Origin: Lunularia cruciata
Lineage: Eukaryota; Streptophyta; Marchantiopsida; Lunulariales; Lunulariaceae
Assembly (NCBI GenBank): GCA_948567375.1
Contig: OX419756.1
Location: 2,733,001 to 2,797,000 of the forward strand
Length of the DNA: 64,000 bases
Direction of reading: 5' to 3'
Below, one piece after another: positions 22,100-34,700 of this stretch. Each line of letters starts with the position of its first letter. The first letter of the stretch is position 1. The position numbers and the translations under genes were made by a program. The notes beneath the pieces are model-generated. The model was not told the DNA's origin. It worked only from the letters and a program-made list of their open reading frames with translations, and made no database searches.

Positions 22100-22460
22100 C
22101 TCAGCCGTCTACACTCAATCAATGGTTGCATAACAAACCAATACTCAACAATCTCCACCTTGGCGTGTAATCCATAGTAAAAAACTTCTAAGAATATTCA
22201 GTTGAGTAGGTTCTTACATAACTTGAACTTCTCGACAAGAACAGTTTTAGTTGGTTAACGTATCAACCACGTTCAGTGTGCCTATCTTCTAGAAATTGGT
22301 TTCTGCACTTGTCACGGCTTCCCTCATAAAATAAAATGGTGTTTTACGTCTATGTGATTTGTTCGAGAACGGTACACCTGATTTTTAGCCAAGTGAATAG
22401 CGCTCTGGCTATCGCAGTAGAGTTTGCCCCTGATGCGTGCATAGATGACCACGCCATCAT
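22100..22460 (-). mobile_element. Ty1/copia 3'-end remnant (RNase H, polypurine tract, LTR start)
   Basis: Minus strand reads KIRGKLYCDSQSAIHLAKNQ followed by HIDVKHHFI, the C-terminal RNase H signature of copia pol. Next comes ccaaggtggagatt, a polypurine tract, and TGTTGAGTATTGG, a typical LTR start at about 22150. It lies between the NB-ARC and LRR parts of the NLR pseudogene. The left end of the LTR could not be fixed; 21691-22100 shows nothing else recognisable. Confidence 0.7.
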
Positions 22461-22499
22461 CACCTCTTCAGAGCTAAACCAACCGTCCAAGGACGTATC

Positions 22500-23130
22500 G
22501 TGAGGCATGCCAAAATATTCTACTCACCAGGTCTTATAAATATGGTCGCCGCATCAAGAAACATTTCCAACTCCTCTGTTCCAAGATTGTCGATACTCAC
22601 CCTTAGCTTACGCACTTCCTCCTCCAGATCATCCAACCTTCTTGAGTCTACTGCTTGTAAAGCTTTGCAAATTTCTTCCCACGTCCGTTTGTCAGTTTTC
22701 CGTCTCAGCAACCTTCCTATCACCTCTATGGTCAGTGGCAACCCATCACATCTTTTCACAGTTTCAGCTACTATCTTCTCCAACTCCCTTGGAGGTTCAT
22801 TCTTGCTTGGAAACCCGTGCGTAATGAACAATTGTCTTGCATTTGCATGTTCACTCCCCAAAACTGGAAGTGGACAGACATATATCTTGTCACCCAATGG
22901 ATCAAAATGCCCTTCATCTCGGCTTGTGACTACGAAACAACTTCCCCCATCATCATTCTTTGTAGCTATTTCATCCAATAACATCTTCACTTTTCTTCTT
23001 TCTTCTTTGGAGTTTCTTCTTTGTCATCTCATTCCACCTGCTTCCCTTGTAATCACCTCCAGGATGGGGACTTATGTGTTTCCAGACTTCTTCCTTCACC
23101 TTTCTCATGTCCCCTGAAATCTCCTTCACT
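22500..23130 (-). pseudogene. NB-ARC fragment of an NBS-LRR gene
   Basis: The NB-ARC domain is the nucleotide switch of plant NLR receptors. The minus-strand frame 22990-22520 contains MLLDEIATK at the kinase-2 position, SCFVVTSRDEGHF (RNBS-B type TSR), and CDGLPLTIEVIG, the GLPL motif. A winged-helix-like stretch (LGTEELEMFLDAATIFI) follows. Upstream, on another frame, KEEVWKHISPHP resembles the region between P-loop and kinase 2. The P-loop itself is absent and the domain ends in a stop before the copia remnant. It is a truncated, frameshifted copy. Confidence 0.75.
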
Positions 23131-23431
23131 TTGTCTACGAACAAGCGTATTCAAACCGGGCATTGATCTCATTGTAGAGCAACATTGCAGGGGGGTCTTT
23201 CAATCCTCACTTCCCAGAAAACCCAACAAACGAAAGCCCCTGCTCAATTTCCGCAGTAACGGTTTCCAGACACGACTCTGTACCCACTGGGTTCATTGAA
23301 ACTGATTTCCTCCGCCTTGCATGGCAGTGCGTATTTGCACCTGGAGTTGTGGAGCAAGAGTGGAATTTAGATGTGTCATTCAGACCACACAACAGCCATG
23401 AATGAATCCGAGGACCTGTAGTTGCTGCTCG

Positions 23432-23659
23432 TTAACTCGGTCGGTCAGCTTGGACTAAGTGCTGGAACATGTTCGTTTCTTTGCTCTCTGGATCGCACAA
23501 TCCCAGATGACCTGCACGCACCGCGATGTAATTTGGTCCCAACAGTGCAGGTGATTCTTCTTGAAGTTGTATTTCGTATTGATAGTCTTTCTTGACAATC
23601 CATACTGAGAGCTGTATGGTCCCTACTGTTTCAGAGATTGTCATGTATCTCGTGATCAT
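23432..23659 (-). pseudogene. Unrecognised ORF remnant, unit 1
   Basis: 75 codons, including TISETVGTIQLSVWIVKKDY and PNYIAVRAGHLGLCDPESKE. The corresponding stretches of units 2 and 3 keep recognisable pieces of this reading but are broken. No family recognised. Confidence 0.3.
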
Positions 23660-23989
23660 CAGTTAACTGGGTAGTTGAAACGCAATGGTATGACTATCCT
23701 CTCCTGGCTGAGCCATTTAGCCTTCCTAAGTATAAAAGATGAGAATAATAAACGTATCGTTTGTATGGACAGATTCACTAGAAAATATTTCACAGTTGCG
23801 GACTTAAAATTTGCTACTGTGGGAGCCTCCCTAAAAATGTGCTACTTTTTCAGATCTGCTAATGGAGTATTTCGACAGGAGTGTCTGAAACATTCAAAAG
23901 GAGCTGTTGTACAGATAACCTGGCGAATTGGGAAGGACAGGAGAGGTTAAATAACCTGGTGGTGCAGGAATTGGGAAGGACAGGAGAGG

Positions 23990-24226
23990 TTAAATAAGCC
24001 AGACTGTAACGACGTACGCATTGCTTGTTACATGGCCTTTACTTGCCTCCAGCCAAACAAAATCAGGAGATTTAGAACCGATATATTTCAAACCAAACAA
24101 TATCAATCCTCCAAAGGCAGACCCTGGATTTGCATCAACCCACTGTCTATACACTGACTGGCTGACAGTTACCTGCCCACAATCAATCGCCCAAACTCGT
24201 CCAATGTCATCCGAAGCGCAATCCTG
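23990..24226 (-). pseudogene. Unrecognised conserved terminal-exon-like ORF, unit 1
   Basis: Minus strand reads DDIGRVWAIDCGQVTVSQSV, then DANPGSAFGGLILFGLKY and SPDFVWLEASKGHVTSNAY, to a TAA near 23990. A cag acceptor-like site precedes it. The same frame is kept in unit 2 (34461-34691) and in unit 3, where a LINE tail interrupts it. I do not know the family; the Gly/aromatic-rich pattern suggests a beta-rich domain, which is a guess. Confidence 0.4.
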
Positions 24227-24354
24227 TTATAGACATGATTACTTTTTATTAAAACAGCCCTGATCCAAGCTTGAGAGAAGGCATGTTCAGATCAAATGAA
24301 GCATACTTGTTCTGTAAGTTACTTGAAGTAAGACAGCCTGTTCTAGTTAGATGT

Positions 24355-24537
24355 TCAAAAATGATACACACCGCAAGTGGCTTTAGCTCTTGCAAAGTGA
24401 GTTGAAAAGCACGTAAACTCGCATCCTTGCAATATGGCCAAGACCCTACAAACATTCTTGCACTCCGGTGGAGACATCAAACGGCATTGAGCATCGTGTA
24501 CGAACTTGAAGTAGATAGTTCTCTTCGGCGTTTTCAT
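24355..24537 (-). pseudogene. Cysteine-rich ORF remnant upstream of the conserved ORF, unit 1
   Basis: 60 codons with KTPKRTIYFKFVHDAQC, SPPECKNVCRVLAI and GCEFTCF. Units 2 and 3 keep the same reading (KFVHGAQCSLMSPPKC, KFVHGARCSLMSPPKC). It could be the preceding exon of the same unknown gene. Not recognised. Confidence 0.3.
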
Positions 24538-25389
24538 TTTCCACTAGATATTTAGCCCAGATTTTTCAGAAGCTCACACATTTTGGTGGACTATGGATCT
24601 ACCCAAATGCACGAGCATCTCAAAAGTCTACTGGCACAATGATAAATTGATAACCCAGATATTAAACCGAGAAGCTTCTCTAATAGTACTATCCAGATGA
24701 TGAATCGACATTGCCTCGCCCTTCGAGACATTTGCATCTCACTTCCAAGACCATTGTGCAATGTTGAGCCGAGCTCGACTAGCATGTCTACTCTGTTTCG
24801 GACAGTTGTGCTATTGTCATCGTTAAACGCATAGACGACAACCACACATCCAAGTCCATGTCACCAGTCCACAGCGACGAGAAAGGATGTCAAGACTCGC
24901 TATCTCTCTCTGCCTATCTCTCCCCTGCCTGTGTGATCAGTCCAAAGATACTACAAGGTATGTCAATGCTCACTCTCATATCAGTCGTTCACCGCTCCCA
25001 AGATTACAGACGCCTGGCGGGCCACAAGCCGATTTGTGTGATAAACACAAACACACACAGACACCGCAAGCCAACACTTCGAGCCCACAGAAACTCTAAT
25101 GCTCGCCCTCAAGCCATAACCTAACGAAATGAAATCGATCGATCCTATCGGAATTTTGCTCCCGCTGACCCCAAAATTAATTCTGTAGTTGTGACAACAG
25201 AACGCCTATCTTCCTACTCAGTACAAGACACTTGAAACTCTTGATCAGTGCTCTATCTCACTCTCCAGTCACCGACCCGTACTCCTACGAAGCACAAACA
25301 TGAGCCTGAGAAGTTTCATTTGCGAGACCTCAGCAGACATTCACGAGGCCAGGCTTCCGTCCCAGCGAGGTCTCCTAGGTCTGCAGCCA

Positions 25390-25400
25390 GGAAACCCCTA
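25390..25400. promoter_or_regulatory. Telo-box-like AAACCCTA element, unit 1 (with one extra C)
   Basis: aaacccctaa at this place, aaaccctagc at ~35878 in unit 2 and ~45833 in unit 3. AAACCCTA is a known element in promoters and 5' leaders of plant housekeeping genes. The position upstream of any gene start is not established. Confidence 0.25.
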
Positions 25401-25624
25401 ATTCTGATGATCACATTTGAGTTCGTTCTTTCTTTCCTCTCCTCTCTCCTCGCGCCTGGCTCCCAGCCCCGAGAACACTTGGCAATGCCTACCGCGCACA
25501 GTTCAGAGCTACAAGTCCTGCCTCACTGTGCCGGTTTGCCAAGGTTCATACATCCACCGACGTAGTGACGCCGGTATCAACTACGTTCATACAGCATGGC
25601 ACTTTAGGTCTAGTGGCTCTCTAG

Positions 25625-26465
25625 AGAGTGAAGGGCGGTTTAGATATTCGCACCATCCACTTCCTTTACCGCAACGAGTTTCCATTTAGGTTTGGTACAT
25701 CTATTTATCTATTTGTATCTTCTTTGTTCACTTGCTGGTGTGGTTCTATACGATGCAATAATGATTCATATGACAAAAGATAGTTACCCATGATACCATT
25801 AGGGATATAATGTTTGCTAGGGCACTAGAATGGATATTTTGCTTGGGTATTAATGAGATTGATAAACGAGACATGCTAGAGCATATTTATACTTGGTCCG
25901 AGATGATAATGTGATAATGGTAGATAATGTGGTTATCGATCCTAAGTGTGATGTAATTTTGAAGGGAGTAATTATTCATCCTTGGATAGGCGATGGGCAA
26001 AGCAACAACACGTAAGGTCTCCAAGTATGTAGATATACAACAAGGTCACCTCTTTGATCCTCTAGCCTTGGAATTATATAGAACTATGGACACCGCATTT
26101 GACATATATATCAAAGAGTGCACGAGAGCTTATCATATTAGACAACACGGGTACAAGTCTCACTCTCATATTTTGTAGTATACTTTAGTCAACATGTGTC
26201 TATTGTTCCACAAAGAGCATTGGTTGGTGCAATCCAAAGGAGAGCAATCACACTAGATGATGCTTCTTCAGAAGCTCCAATACTTTGTAGACCTTACAAC
26301 TTGCATAACTCGGATGTCTTAGGTGCGATAGTGCAGTTTTCTCATATTGATACTATTGGAGTCTAATCCCATTTTACCTCTATTGTCCCTTCCTTGTATA
26401 GCTTGATGTGGTCTTCCATCCTTAGTATTTGCTACACAATCGCCTTTTCTTCTTTAGATATTACA
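25625..26465 (+). mobile_element. LINE-like 3' fragment in unit 1
   Basis: 5'-truncated copy. The frame 25993-26178 encodes the family's C-terminal region (KVSKYVDIQQGHLFDPLALE, then MDTAFD and KECTRAYHIR). The untranslated tail follows, with tgtatagcttgatgtggtct and cttttcttcttta, ending near 26460. Confidence 0.7.
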
Positions 26466-29400
26466 AAAAGGTGTTTCAAAAATCCTTTTTCAACTTTCAG
26501 AAATTATTTTCTGGGAGGTTTATGGGAGATCTCGTAAAATGTTATGGGTGAGGAAAATCTACTCGTCTTGCACATAAGAAGGAAGAAGAAGTCACATAGC
26601 CTCTTGAAATTTTTCAGGTAGTAAAACATGACCAATAAAGTTTTAGAGGCTCCATGTGGTCCATGAAACTTAACCATCAAACCAATGACAAAAAAAGTGA
26701 TCAAAAGATTTTCCATATGAAACCTTAATTTTCATAAATGTATCTATTTTGGTTTATGGGACCCAATAAATAAAGTTATGGGACTTTTACATGGATGTTC
26801 AATTCCCATCGCACCCATTTTTGAAATGCCCTCATATGCGTCCTAATTTGAGAATTCTCTAAGTCCAAGTCTCTACTCTATGCAAGAATATGCCACCTAA
26901 TTTGGCGTATCCACATGTGATCTTTAAATTATTATTATACTAAATAGTTTCTATTACTCAACTCTTTTTAGATTTTTGAACATAATTCATCAAGAGAAGT
27001 CTTGGATGAAAAGTCTAAAGTTCTAAGTGTGCAAAGTGATTTAATTTTTTTGATTTTGAGATGATATTCTTGTTAATCATAACTCTTAAAAATAAAACCC
27101 TAACCTTAAACACATTGCCCTAAACCATTGGATAGCCATTGGATAGCCATTGTTTGACCAAAAACCCAAGCTTGATATAACTTCGAGACGGTTGCACGTC
27201 AACTGTCAACTATTCTGGTAATATAAAGATTGGTGCAACCAAAACCTACCCACGTTGGATATAACCTGCCCGTGGTTACATCTGAACTCTTGCCTGTTGT
27301 GATGAATGTAATACAATGCCAAGCTATCGAGATGCACTTCATTATGGGTTGTGTTTAAGCAATTTCATGAATTTATGTTAAACATCGATGCCATTTGGGC
27401 TATGAGAAAGAAGTCTACATGATTTAGGCTGCTCGGAGATGTATTAGTATTAGTGACGATTTATTGTTAAGATAATTGAAGTAGGGTTGGCCCTTTACTC
27501 TATTGAAGCAGGGTATGATAATCTATGCTTATTCTTCTCGGAGTATTTATAGGCATGGAGCTTTGATGCAAATACTATGCGATCAATTATGAAAGACTCA
27601 AGATTCTTGTCATCCAATCCAACAAACATTATGTATGGAAATAATAATTCTTTTGCCGAATAAGACTTCTTTAGATGGGATGAGGATTGAAGCTTGTAGA
27701 TTGGTATTCACTCATTATAGGCTTCTTGGAGTGTTTGCTTGATGGATATAAAGGTATAACATCTCTTCGGTATTCTTGGTCTGATGAGAAGGTCTTAAGG
27801 TTTTTAAGCTTGTGAAAATGAACATTGTAGTCAACTTCAATGACGGTTGTTGAACCACTGAAAGATATAGAGAATATTGTGGACATGAACATCCCACTAA
27901 TTGACTATAAAAAGGATATATACCAATAGATTAAGTTGTCTCTATATACAATTAAATATCTAGATGTAGATGCACATCTACATGATTATGACCTCAATTG
28001 ATCGTGATCATCTTGTTGATAATTTCTAAAACATTTAGGATTGCGGTCGTCTGATAGCACTACAGATTGTCAATTTCCAAATGGAAGGCATTATTCCATT
28101 ACCTCTCTCAATGTATTATTAATGTGCAGAACGAATAACTTCAAATGATCATGAGCTGCTCAGATTGTGTCGCTAGAAGTTCATGATATTAAACTTTGAT
28201 TTAAATGCGGATAAGCCAGTTCTACTGTCGACCGGTTCAAAGGATTACCGGTACAGTGTCCTAAATCAAAACCACTAAGAGTCTGCGTAACAATGCTTGT
28301 ATGTATCCATCCGCTATCCTTTGTATTCTATTCAATCATCTAGTTTGTTGTTGGTGAATAAAGCCAATATCCAATCAAACTACAATTTATTGTGTAAAAC
28401 TGTTTAGTACATGGAGACTCGGTGGGTGTTCAAACTAGAAATGTCCTGTAAACTCCCATGTACAATTGAACTAAATTTATAATTGGAAACTAAGAAAATC
28501 TACTGGTTTTTACTTGGGGGAACCAGAACCACTCTGTAGCTATCGTGTGTATTCATCCCTACTCTCTATCTTTAAATCATCTGGTTTGCAATATGAGTAA
28601 ATATGAATTATATAGACCGGCAATGAAACAAGTTTACTGGATATGCGTTGAAATGTTTTGAAATTTTGGTAATCGGCCTAAACCAAAACCATTTTTGTAG
28701 CACTCTCGTGAATCTATTTCCTACACTCAGTCTTTGTTTTCAAGCATCTGGTTTGCTGCTCGCGAATATTTCATTCAATTAAATGGGAGAGACTAAGTGG
28801 GTTTAAACAAGAATTGTTTTGAAAGTATTCTTTCATGTTCACGCAAGTGTCGACAAGTCAGCAAGGTAAGAATCAGTGAGGATTTATCTTTGAAGGAGGT
28901 TTCTTACAGGTAACCTTAGTGGGAATCATATTGGATCGTATCTATTGGATAATCTTTACTTTACTTTACATTGAGTATAGTACGGGAGTTATTTAAACCC
29001 GTGGCTTCGTCAGCTAGTTATATCAAATACTAAGAAGAACATGCTTCAAATCAATGTAATTGATGAACTCCGGTGACCATACTATTACTCGAGAGGTTAT
29101 GATAAGTCTTGGAATTGACGCAGGTAAAACTTAAACCGTATCCATTAACGACGACCCGAATTCTTTATTGTTTGGAGCGTTATGTTGCACCCTAAAAGAA
29201 CAAGATATTGGTCCCTAATCTTTTCACCTTTCCGGAAGTGTTTCAAGCAATTGGGGGCGAAAGAATTATATGGAGGGAGAAGAGCACCACGGGTATCATA
29301 CACGTCACCCAATCCTTGGTAACTGACTCTCTCACTTTGAAGGGTATTGTCTTTTGGTTTCACTAGTTGGAAGCGCATGCTATGCATGAGGTAGTGTGTC

Positions 29401-30494
29401 GAACCTACCTTGAAGACATGTCCGAATAAGTCTTTTAGAAAAAGTACTATCTAGATCCTATTAGAATGGATGGTATATTTTCTATGGTTGACAAATGTTT
29501 TTTTATATGATTTTTTTAAATTTAGTGTTTTCTATCATGAATATATAGTTAAATTTATTTTGAAATAGATCAATATCTTATTTTAAGTATATCAGCATAG
29601 AATAATTCTAGAGTTATTGTTGTTAATTATTGTTGAAAGATTTAGAGCTTATGGTAAATTTTATTTTCAAATAGATCAATGATTATTTTTAGTATATCAG
29701 CGTAGAATAATTCAAGAGTTATTGTTTTTAATTATTTTTGAAAGATTTAGAGTTTATGGTTTGGACTTTTATTAAGGACTGTATATAATGATGAGAAGTT
29801 TTAAGATAAAATTTTAACGTTACATCTGAGTCATTATTAACCAAAAAAATTTCAGATCAAAATTTATTATAATCTTATTTTATCGACAGTACATTCAAAT
29901 TCTATATTATGAATATTTGAGTTAATAAATTTTCTTAATATTTATCAACTCCTAACGCATGATACAAATTGCTTACTTTACATTCATCTTTATTGTTGAC
30001 GTTTATTGCAATGGTAGTATACCTACTTGTTCAATACATGTGTATAAATAAATAACATAACATAACATAAAATCAAAATATACATTATTCATCACAATCT
30101 AGTTGCAACTTGCAACTCTATATTCTTTCCAAGGCTAAACTATCTACTCATCTACCATTAGATATTTTTTAATTTTTTTAGGCATTTCCATAGGATTAGT
30201 ATGTCAACTTAAAAACTTCTTCTTTCTAGGTGGTCACATCTTCCACCACTTCTATTAGATATTATAGATATCCAAACCGTTTTATATAGAGGTCTTTGCA
30301 AGATGCTTTCTTTGATTTCTATAAAGAGACAAATTTATGTAGTTATCATATATAGTAGTAAATATTAACTTAAAAACGGAAATAAATAATCTAAGATAAC
30401 TGAAAAATAAATCAAAATTTTCTTTTAAATAAATAAAAATTCAGATTAGGATGATATTTCCATATATTATCAATATTTTTATTGTGACACTATA
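26466..30494. other. Non-coding part of unit 1, duplicated in unit 2
   Basis: Colinear with about 37455-40650. Contains no supported gene; ORFs of 60-84 codons (for example 29145-29387 minus) are not kept in frame in the duplicate. 29430-30490 is very A+T-rich, with a short duplication near 29560/29670 (atagatcaat..agtatatcagc). Confidence 0.6.
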
Positions 30495-30885
30495 TGTAAT
30501 AATATGGAGTGAGTAGAACTTAATGAATTAGTAAAATAAACTAAATATAACTAAGAATTCTTAAAATTTTCTAGAAGCACCTAAATAAACTTCTTGACAA
30601 AAGGTTTTAGAAGTACTTTGGAAGCTTCTTGTTGGGAATTTTTTAGGTACCTTCCAAGGATTAGGTAACTTATATCCCAAGATAACAGTTAGCTTAGCTT
30701 GTTCACTTAGTAGGTAGCTTCTTAAAGGAAATTTCTTTGAAAGCTTCTTGGCTTGCAAACTTGCATTCCAAGAAGGCAATTTTGAGAAGGACGCTTCTTT
30801 GAAAGCTTCTCACGAATCTTGCATTTTTTCATTATAAATACCAAAACCCAATCTCATGCCAAGCATTCAAAATTGTTAGGAAATT
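30495..30885 (+). repeat. Gypsy-type LTR fragment, unit 1
   Basis: Starts tgtaataatatggag and follows the LTR pattern of the 4.8-15.6 kb elements (aagcttctt motifs, tataaataccaaaaccc near 30835). Its 3' end is lost. The same LTR lies at 40651-41025 in unit 2, so it predates the tandem duplication. Confidence 0.6.
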
Positions 30886-31229
30886 CAATTTTGAGATATC
30901 ATGTAACAACACATCACATACCCCATTAAAAGAACATCAAGGACAACAAGATATAACATGGTTCATTTCATATCTTGAAAGCTACCTCCATAGCAATATA
31001 GTCCCATACCCAACACTATATTGGTGCAACACTTAGAATATATATGTTTAGATAGGATAGTCATACATCACACTCCTTTTCTTTACTATCTACCATCTAA
31101 ACCCTCTAGCTTATGCAAAATTGAGTACAATATTAACAATATGTGACTTGAGGCATATTTTTGCTCTTGGTTGCTTCATCAATCACTCAACACTCAAGAA
31201 AAGCTCAAATAGCAAGACATGTTTTAACG

Positions 31230-33540
31230 ATGTCCACCTTGGCTTGTTTTCTATCTAAGCAACACAATCTCCGAAAACTATTCAGCTGTATTATTGTGAT
31301 TAGCAATATTGAATGTTGAGTAAGTTCATGCATAACTTGAACTTCGCAATAGTAACATGTTTAGTTAACATATCAACTACATTAACCTTTATCTCTACAT
31401 TTGCAAATTAATCTCTCCATTTCTCACCACTTCCTTGATAAAATAATGTTTTACATCAATATGCTTTTTTTAATGATATATTTGATTCTTGGCAAATTTA
31501 ATAGCACTTTGGCTATTACAATAAAGTTTGGAATTCATTTTTAGGATTAGTTTATCCTTGGCTAATCCTTGTAGCCATATTGCTTCTTTAGCAACCTCAA
31601 TGGTTACCATATGTTCTGCATTTATAGTGGAAAAAGTAGCACTTTGCTAGAGAGTAGACTTCCAAGTTATTGGACCACCATCAACTATAAATATAAATTT
31701 TGTTGTAGACCTTTTCTTATCCAAATCTCTTGCAAAATAGGAATCTACGTGCCTTGTAATTACTCCTTGTTTGTACTTCTCCACATCAAAGATAATGCCA
31801 ATATTTATAGTCCCTTTCAAGTAACAAAGAATATACTTCATAACTTCTATGTTGAATGTTGTTTCCTTGGATTTGCCATATATCAACTCATAATACTCAA
31901 AACATATGAGATGTTTGGTCTGGTACAGGCCATTGCGTACATTAGACTTCCAAATGGCACATAAGGACTATTTGACATTAATTTTCTCTCTTTTGTCATT
32001 TGATGGATATTGTGCAAATGATATCCTAAAATCACTTGCCAATGGAATGCTCACAAGTTTTGCATCCTCCATACCAAAACTCGCAAGTAATCTTTTCAAA
32101 TACCTCCTTTGAGATATCCATAATTTTCCTGCTCTTGTCTTGGTGGGTTTCAATCCCAAGTACACACTTTGATAAAAGTCCTTCATATCAAACTCCTTAC
32201 CACGCTATGCTTTCAATTTCTCCACCTCAACCATATCTTCCATGACAATCAACATACCATTTACATATAATACCAAGGTAATTAAAATCAAGAACTCTAG
32301 ATCCATATATCTCCTTGAGGTACACACAACAATCTGACTCACTTCTATTGTATACATGCTGCAAAATGAAAGCATCAAATTTCATGTACAATAGTCTTGG
32401 ACTTTTTTTTTTCCATAGAATGACTTTTGTAACCTGCAAACTAGGGTCTTATTCCTTGGTACCATGAAACCTTCAGATTGATGTATGTAAATCTCCTCCA
32501 ATTCCCCATGTAAAAATGAAATTGTAGCATCTAGTTGCTCCAACTCCAAGTTATGCAACATAATTATTGCAAACAATGCATGAATTGAAGAGATTTTTAC
32601 TAGTGGTAAAAATATCTCATTCAAGTCAATACCTACGTTTTGACTATAATGCTTTGCTATAGACCTTGCTTTATATCAATGTCCACCTATTGTGGAATTC
32701 CTTCCTTCCTCCAAAATACCCATCTGCAACCAATAACCTTCTTGCTCATAGGTAATTTTCCAACTCTCTAAGTTTGGTTTTGTCCCAAAGACGTCATCTC
32801 CTCTTCCATTGCATAGTATCATCTTTGACACTTATGAGCTTGCATTGCCTCTTCATACTAAAAGGCTCATCATTCTCCATAAGAAGACATAGAGTACAAA
32901 TGAATCATCAAATCTCTTTGGAAGCCTTCTATCCCTATTTGGATACCTACATTCATGCATAACTTTTGGACCTTGCTCTTTTAGTGGATCACTAAGGACA
33001 TCTATAAGAGGTGAGTTGTCTTCAATTCCAACATCAAACTCTATCATAATAACATTTGATTGAATTTTTTTTCTTTTCTTCAAACATAGTAGTCAACTCC
33101 AGCATACTAGTCTTATCAAAAACTACATTTCTACTTACAACAAGGCAACACCTTTTTGGATCCCATAATCTATATCCCTTTCTATCATTCTCATATCCTA
33201 AGAATATATTTTTTCTAGATTTGGGATCTAACATGGCCGTAACTTTGCTTTTATTAAACTTTGCTTTTATTGAATCGGGATATAAGTTATACATCCAAAC
33301 ACTCTAAGTGAAGAGTAATCAGCAAGTCAGCCTATCCATTTTTCTAGAGGTGTTTTACACTCAATATCAATAAAAGGAGAACTATTTTACCAAATGACAA
33401 GTAGTATTCACAACTTTTGCCCAAAAACTCTTATTTAATGTGGCATTGGTCACCAAATTTCTTGCTTTCTGCAAGAGTAAAATTTATCCACTCTATCAAA
33501 ACAGTCTGTTGAGGAGTATTGGGTGTGTTAAAGTGTTGAA
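31230..33540 (-). pseudogene. Ty1/copia pol remnant, unit 1
   Basis: Copia order on the minus strand: 33294-33034 the post-integrase region (DPKSRKNIFLGYENDRKGYR, WDPKRCCLVVSRNVVFD). 32624-32382 RT start (LELEQLDATISFLHGELEEI). 32439-32227 RT palm, where the usual YVDD is degraded. 32186-31968 RT end (LWISQRRYLKRLLASFGM). 31886-31647 RNase H (YVDSxFAxDLDKxRSTT-like). The polypurine-like ccaaggtggacatcgtt lies near 31230-31250. Frames are broken between all pieces. Confidence 0.8.
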
Positions 33541-33989
33541 TTAACCCTTAACTCTTGCTCACACAACAGCCATGAATGAATCCCAGCACCTGTAGTTGCT
33601 GCTCGTTACCTCGGTCGGTCAGCTTGGACTAGTGCTGGAGCATGTTCGATTCTTTGCTCGCTGGTTGGCACACCCGCTGGGTTCATTGAAACTGATTTCC
33701 TCCGCCTTGCGTGGCAGTGCGTATTTGCACCTGGAGCTTGTGTTTCGTGCACCTGCAGCTCTGATTAGCACACCCGCTGGGTTCATTGAAACTGATTTCC
33801 TCCGCCTTGCGTGGCAGTGCGTATTTGCACCTGGAGCTGGTGTTTCGTACACCTGCGACTATCGCTTCAGGTGCAAGAGTGGAATTTAGATGTCATTCAG
33901 TTGTCACAAAAGCCATGAATGAATCCCAGCAGCTGTACTTCCTGCTCATTACCTCGGTCGGTCGGCTCGGACTAGTCGCTGGAACATGT

Positions 33990-34700
33990 ACGGTTCTTTG
34001 GCCTCTGGTTTGCCACACTCGCGGATGACCTGCACGCACCGTCATGTAATTTGATCCCCACCGTGCAGATGCTTCTTCTTGAATTCATACTCCAAACTAG
34101 TAGTCTTTCTTGACGATCCATACTGAGAACTATCCCCTGTCGTTTTGAGATTTTTATGTATCTCGTGATAGTTAGTTAACTGGGTAGTTTAAACGCAATG
34201 GCTCATGGCTGAGGCATTCAGCCTCATAAGTAGAAAGGATGAGAATAGCCTCAAAATAAAAAGTATCGTTTGTTTGGTCAGATCCACTAGATAATATTTC
34301 ACAGTTATGGGTTTCACACTTTCCTGTGGGAGCCTCCCAAAATGTGCTGCTTTTTCAGGTCTGCTAATGGAGTAGAGTGTCTGAAACATTCAAACGGAGC
34401 TGTTGTATAGATAACCTGGCGAATGAGTGGTGCTGCAACATTTGGAAAGGACAGGAGAGGTTAAGAAAGCCGGACTCTAACGACGTACGCATTTCTTGTT
34501 ACATGGCCTTTACTTGCATCCAGCCAAACAAAATCAGGAGATTCAGAACCGTTGTATTTCAACCCAAACAATATCAATCCTCCAAAAGCAAACCCTGGAT
34601 TTGCATCACCCCACTGTGTATACACTGAATGACTGACCCTTACTTGCGCACAACCAATCGCGCAAACTCGTCCAAAGTATCCGAAGGGCAATCCTGTTTT
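33990..34700 (-). pseudogene. Unrecognised conserved ORF, unit 2 copy
   Basis: Minus frame 34691-34461 reads GRVCAIGCAQVRVSHSVYTQ, DANPGFAFGGLILFGLKY and SPDFVWLDASKGHVTRNAY, the counterpart of 24226-23990. It keeps the uninterrupted form of the site (gattcagaaccgttgtattt, 34543) that is filled by a LINE tail in unit 3. Confidence 0.4.

Larger units (their letters stand above)
23270..33690. repeat. Large tandem segment, unit 1 (~10.4 kb)
   Basis: The same order of sequences recurs in unit 2 (33690-43560) and in part in unit 3 (43565-46090). An anchor, gatgacctgcacgcacc, is at 23506, 34024 and 43814, giving spacings of 10518 and 9790 bp. Unit 1 holds conserved minus-strand ORF remnants, a telo-box-like element, a LINE-like 3' piece, non-coding sequence, a gypsy LTR and copia pol. 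Repeat sub-parts are listed separately. Confidence 0.8.

Noticed and set aside
24858-25689. Plus-strand open frames in unit 1 (about 90-105 codons)
   Set aside because: They are Ser/Pro/Arg-rich without a domain, and the other units break them by indels.
27060-27180. accctaa-type motifs as an internal telomere array
   Set aside because: Only isolated aaccctaa-like words are present, not a tandem array.
29145-29387. 80-codon minus-strand frame in unit 1
   Set aside because: The duplicate at 39489-39700 does not keep the frame, so it is probably chance.
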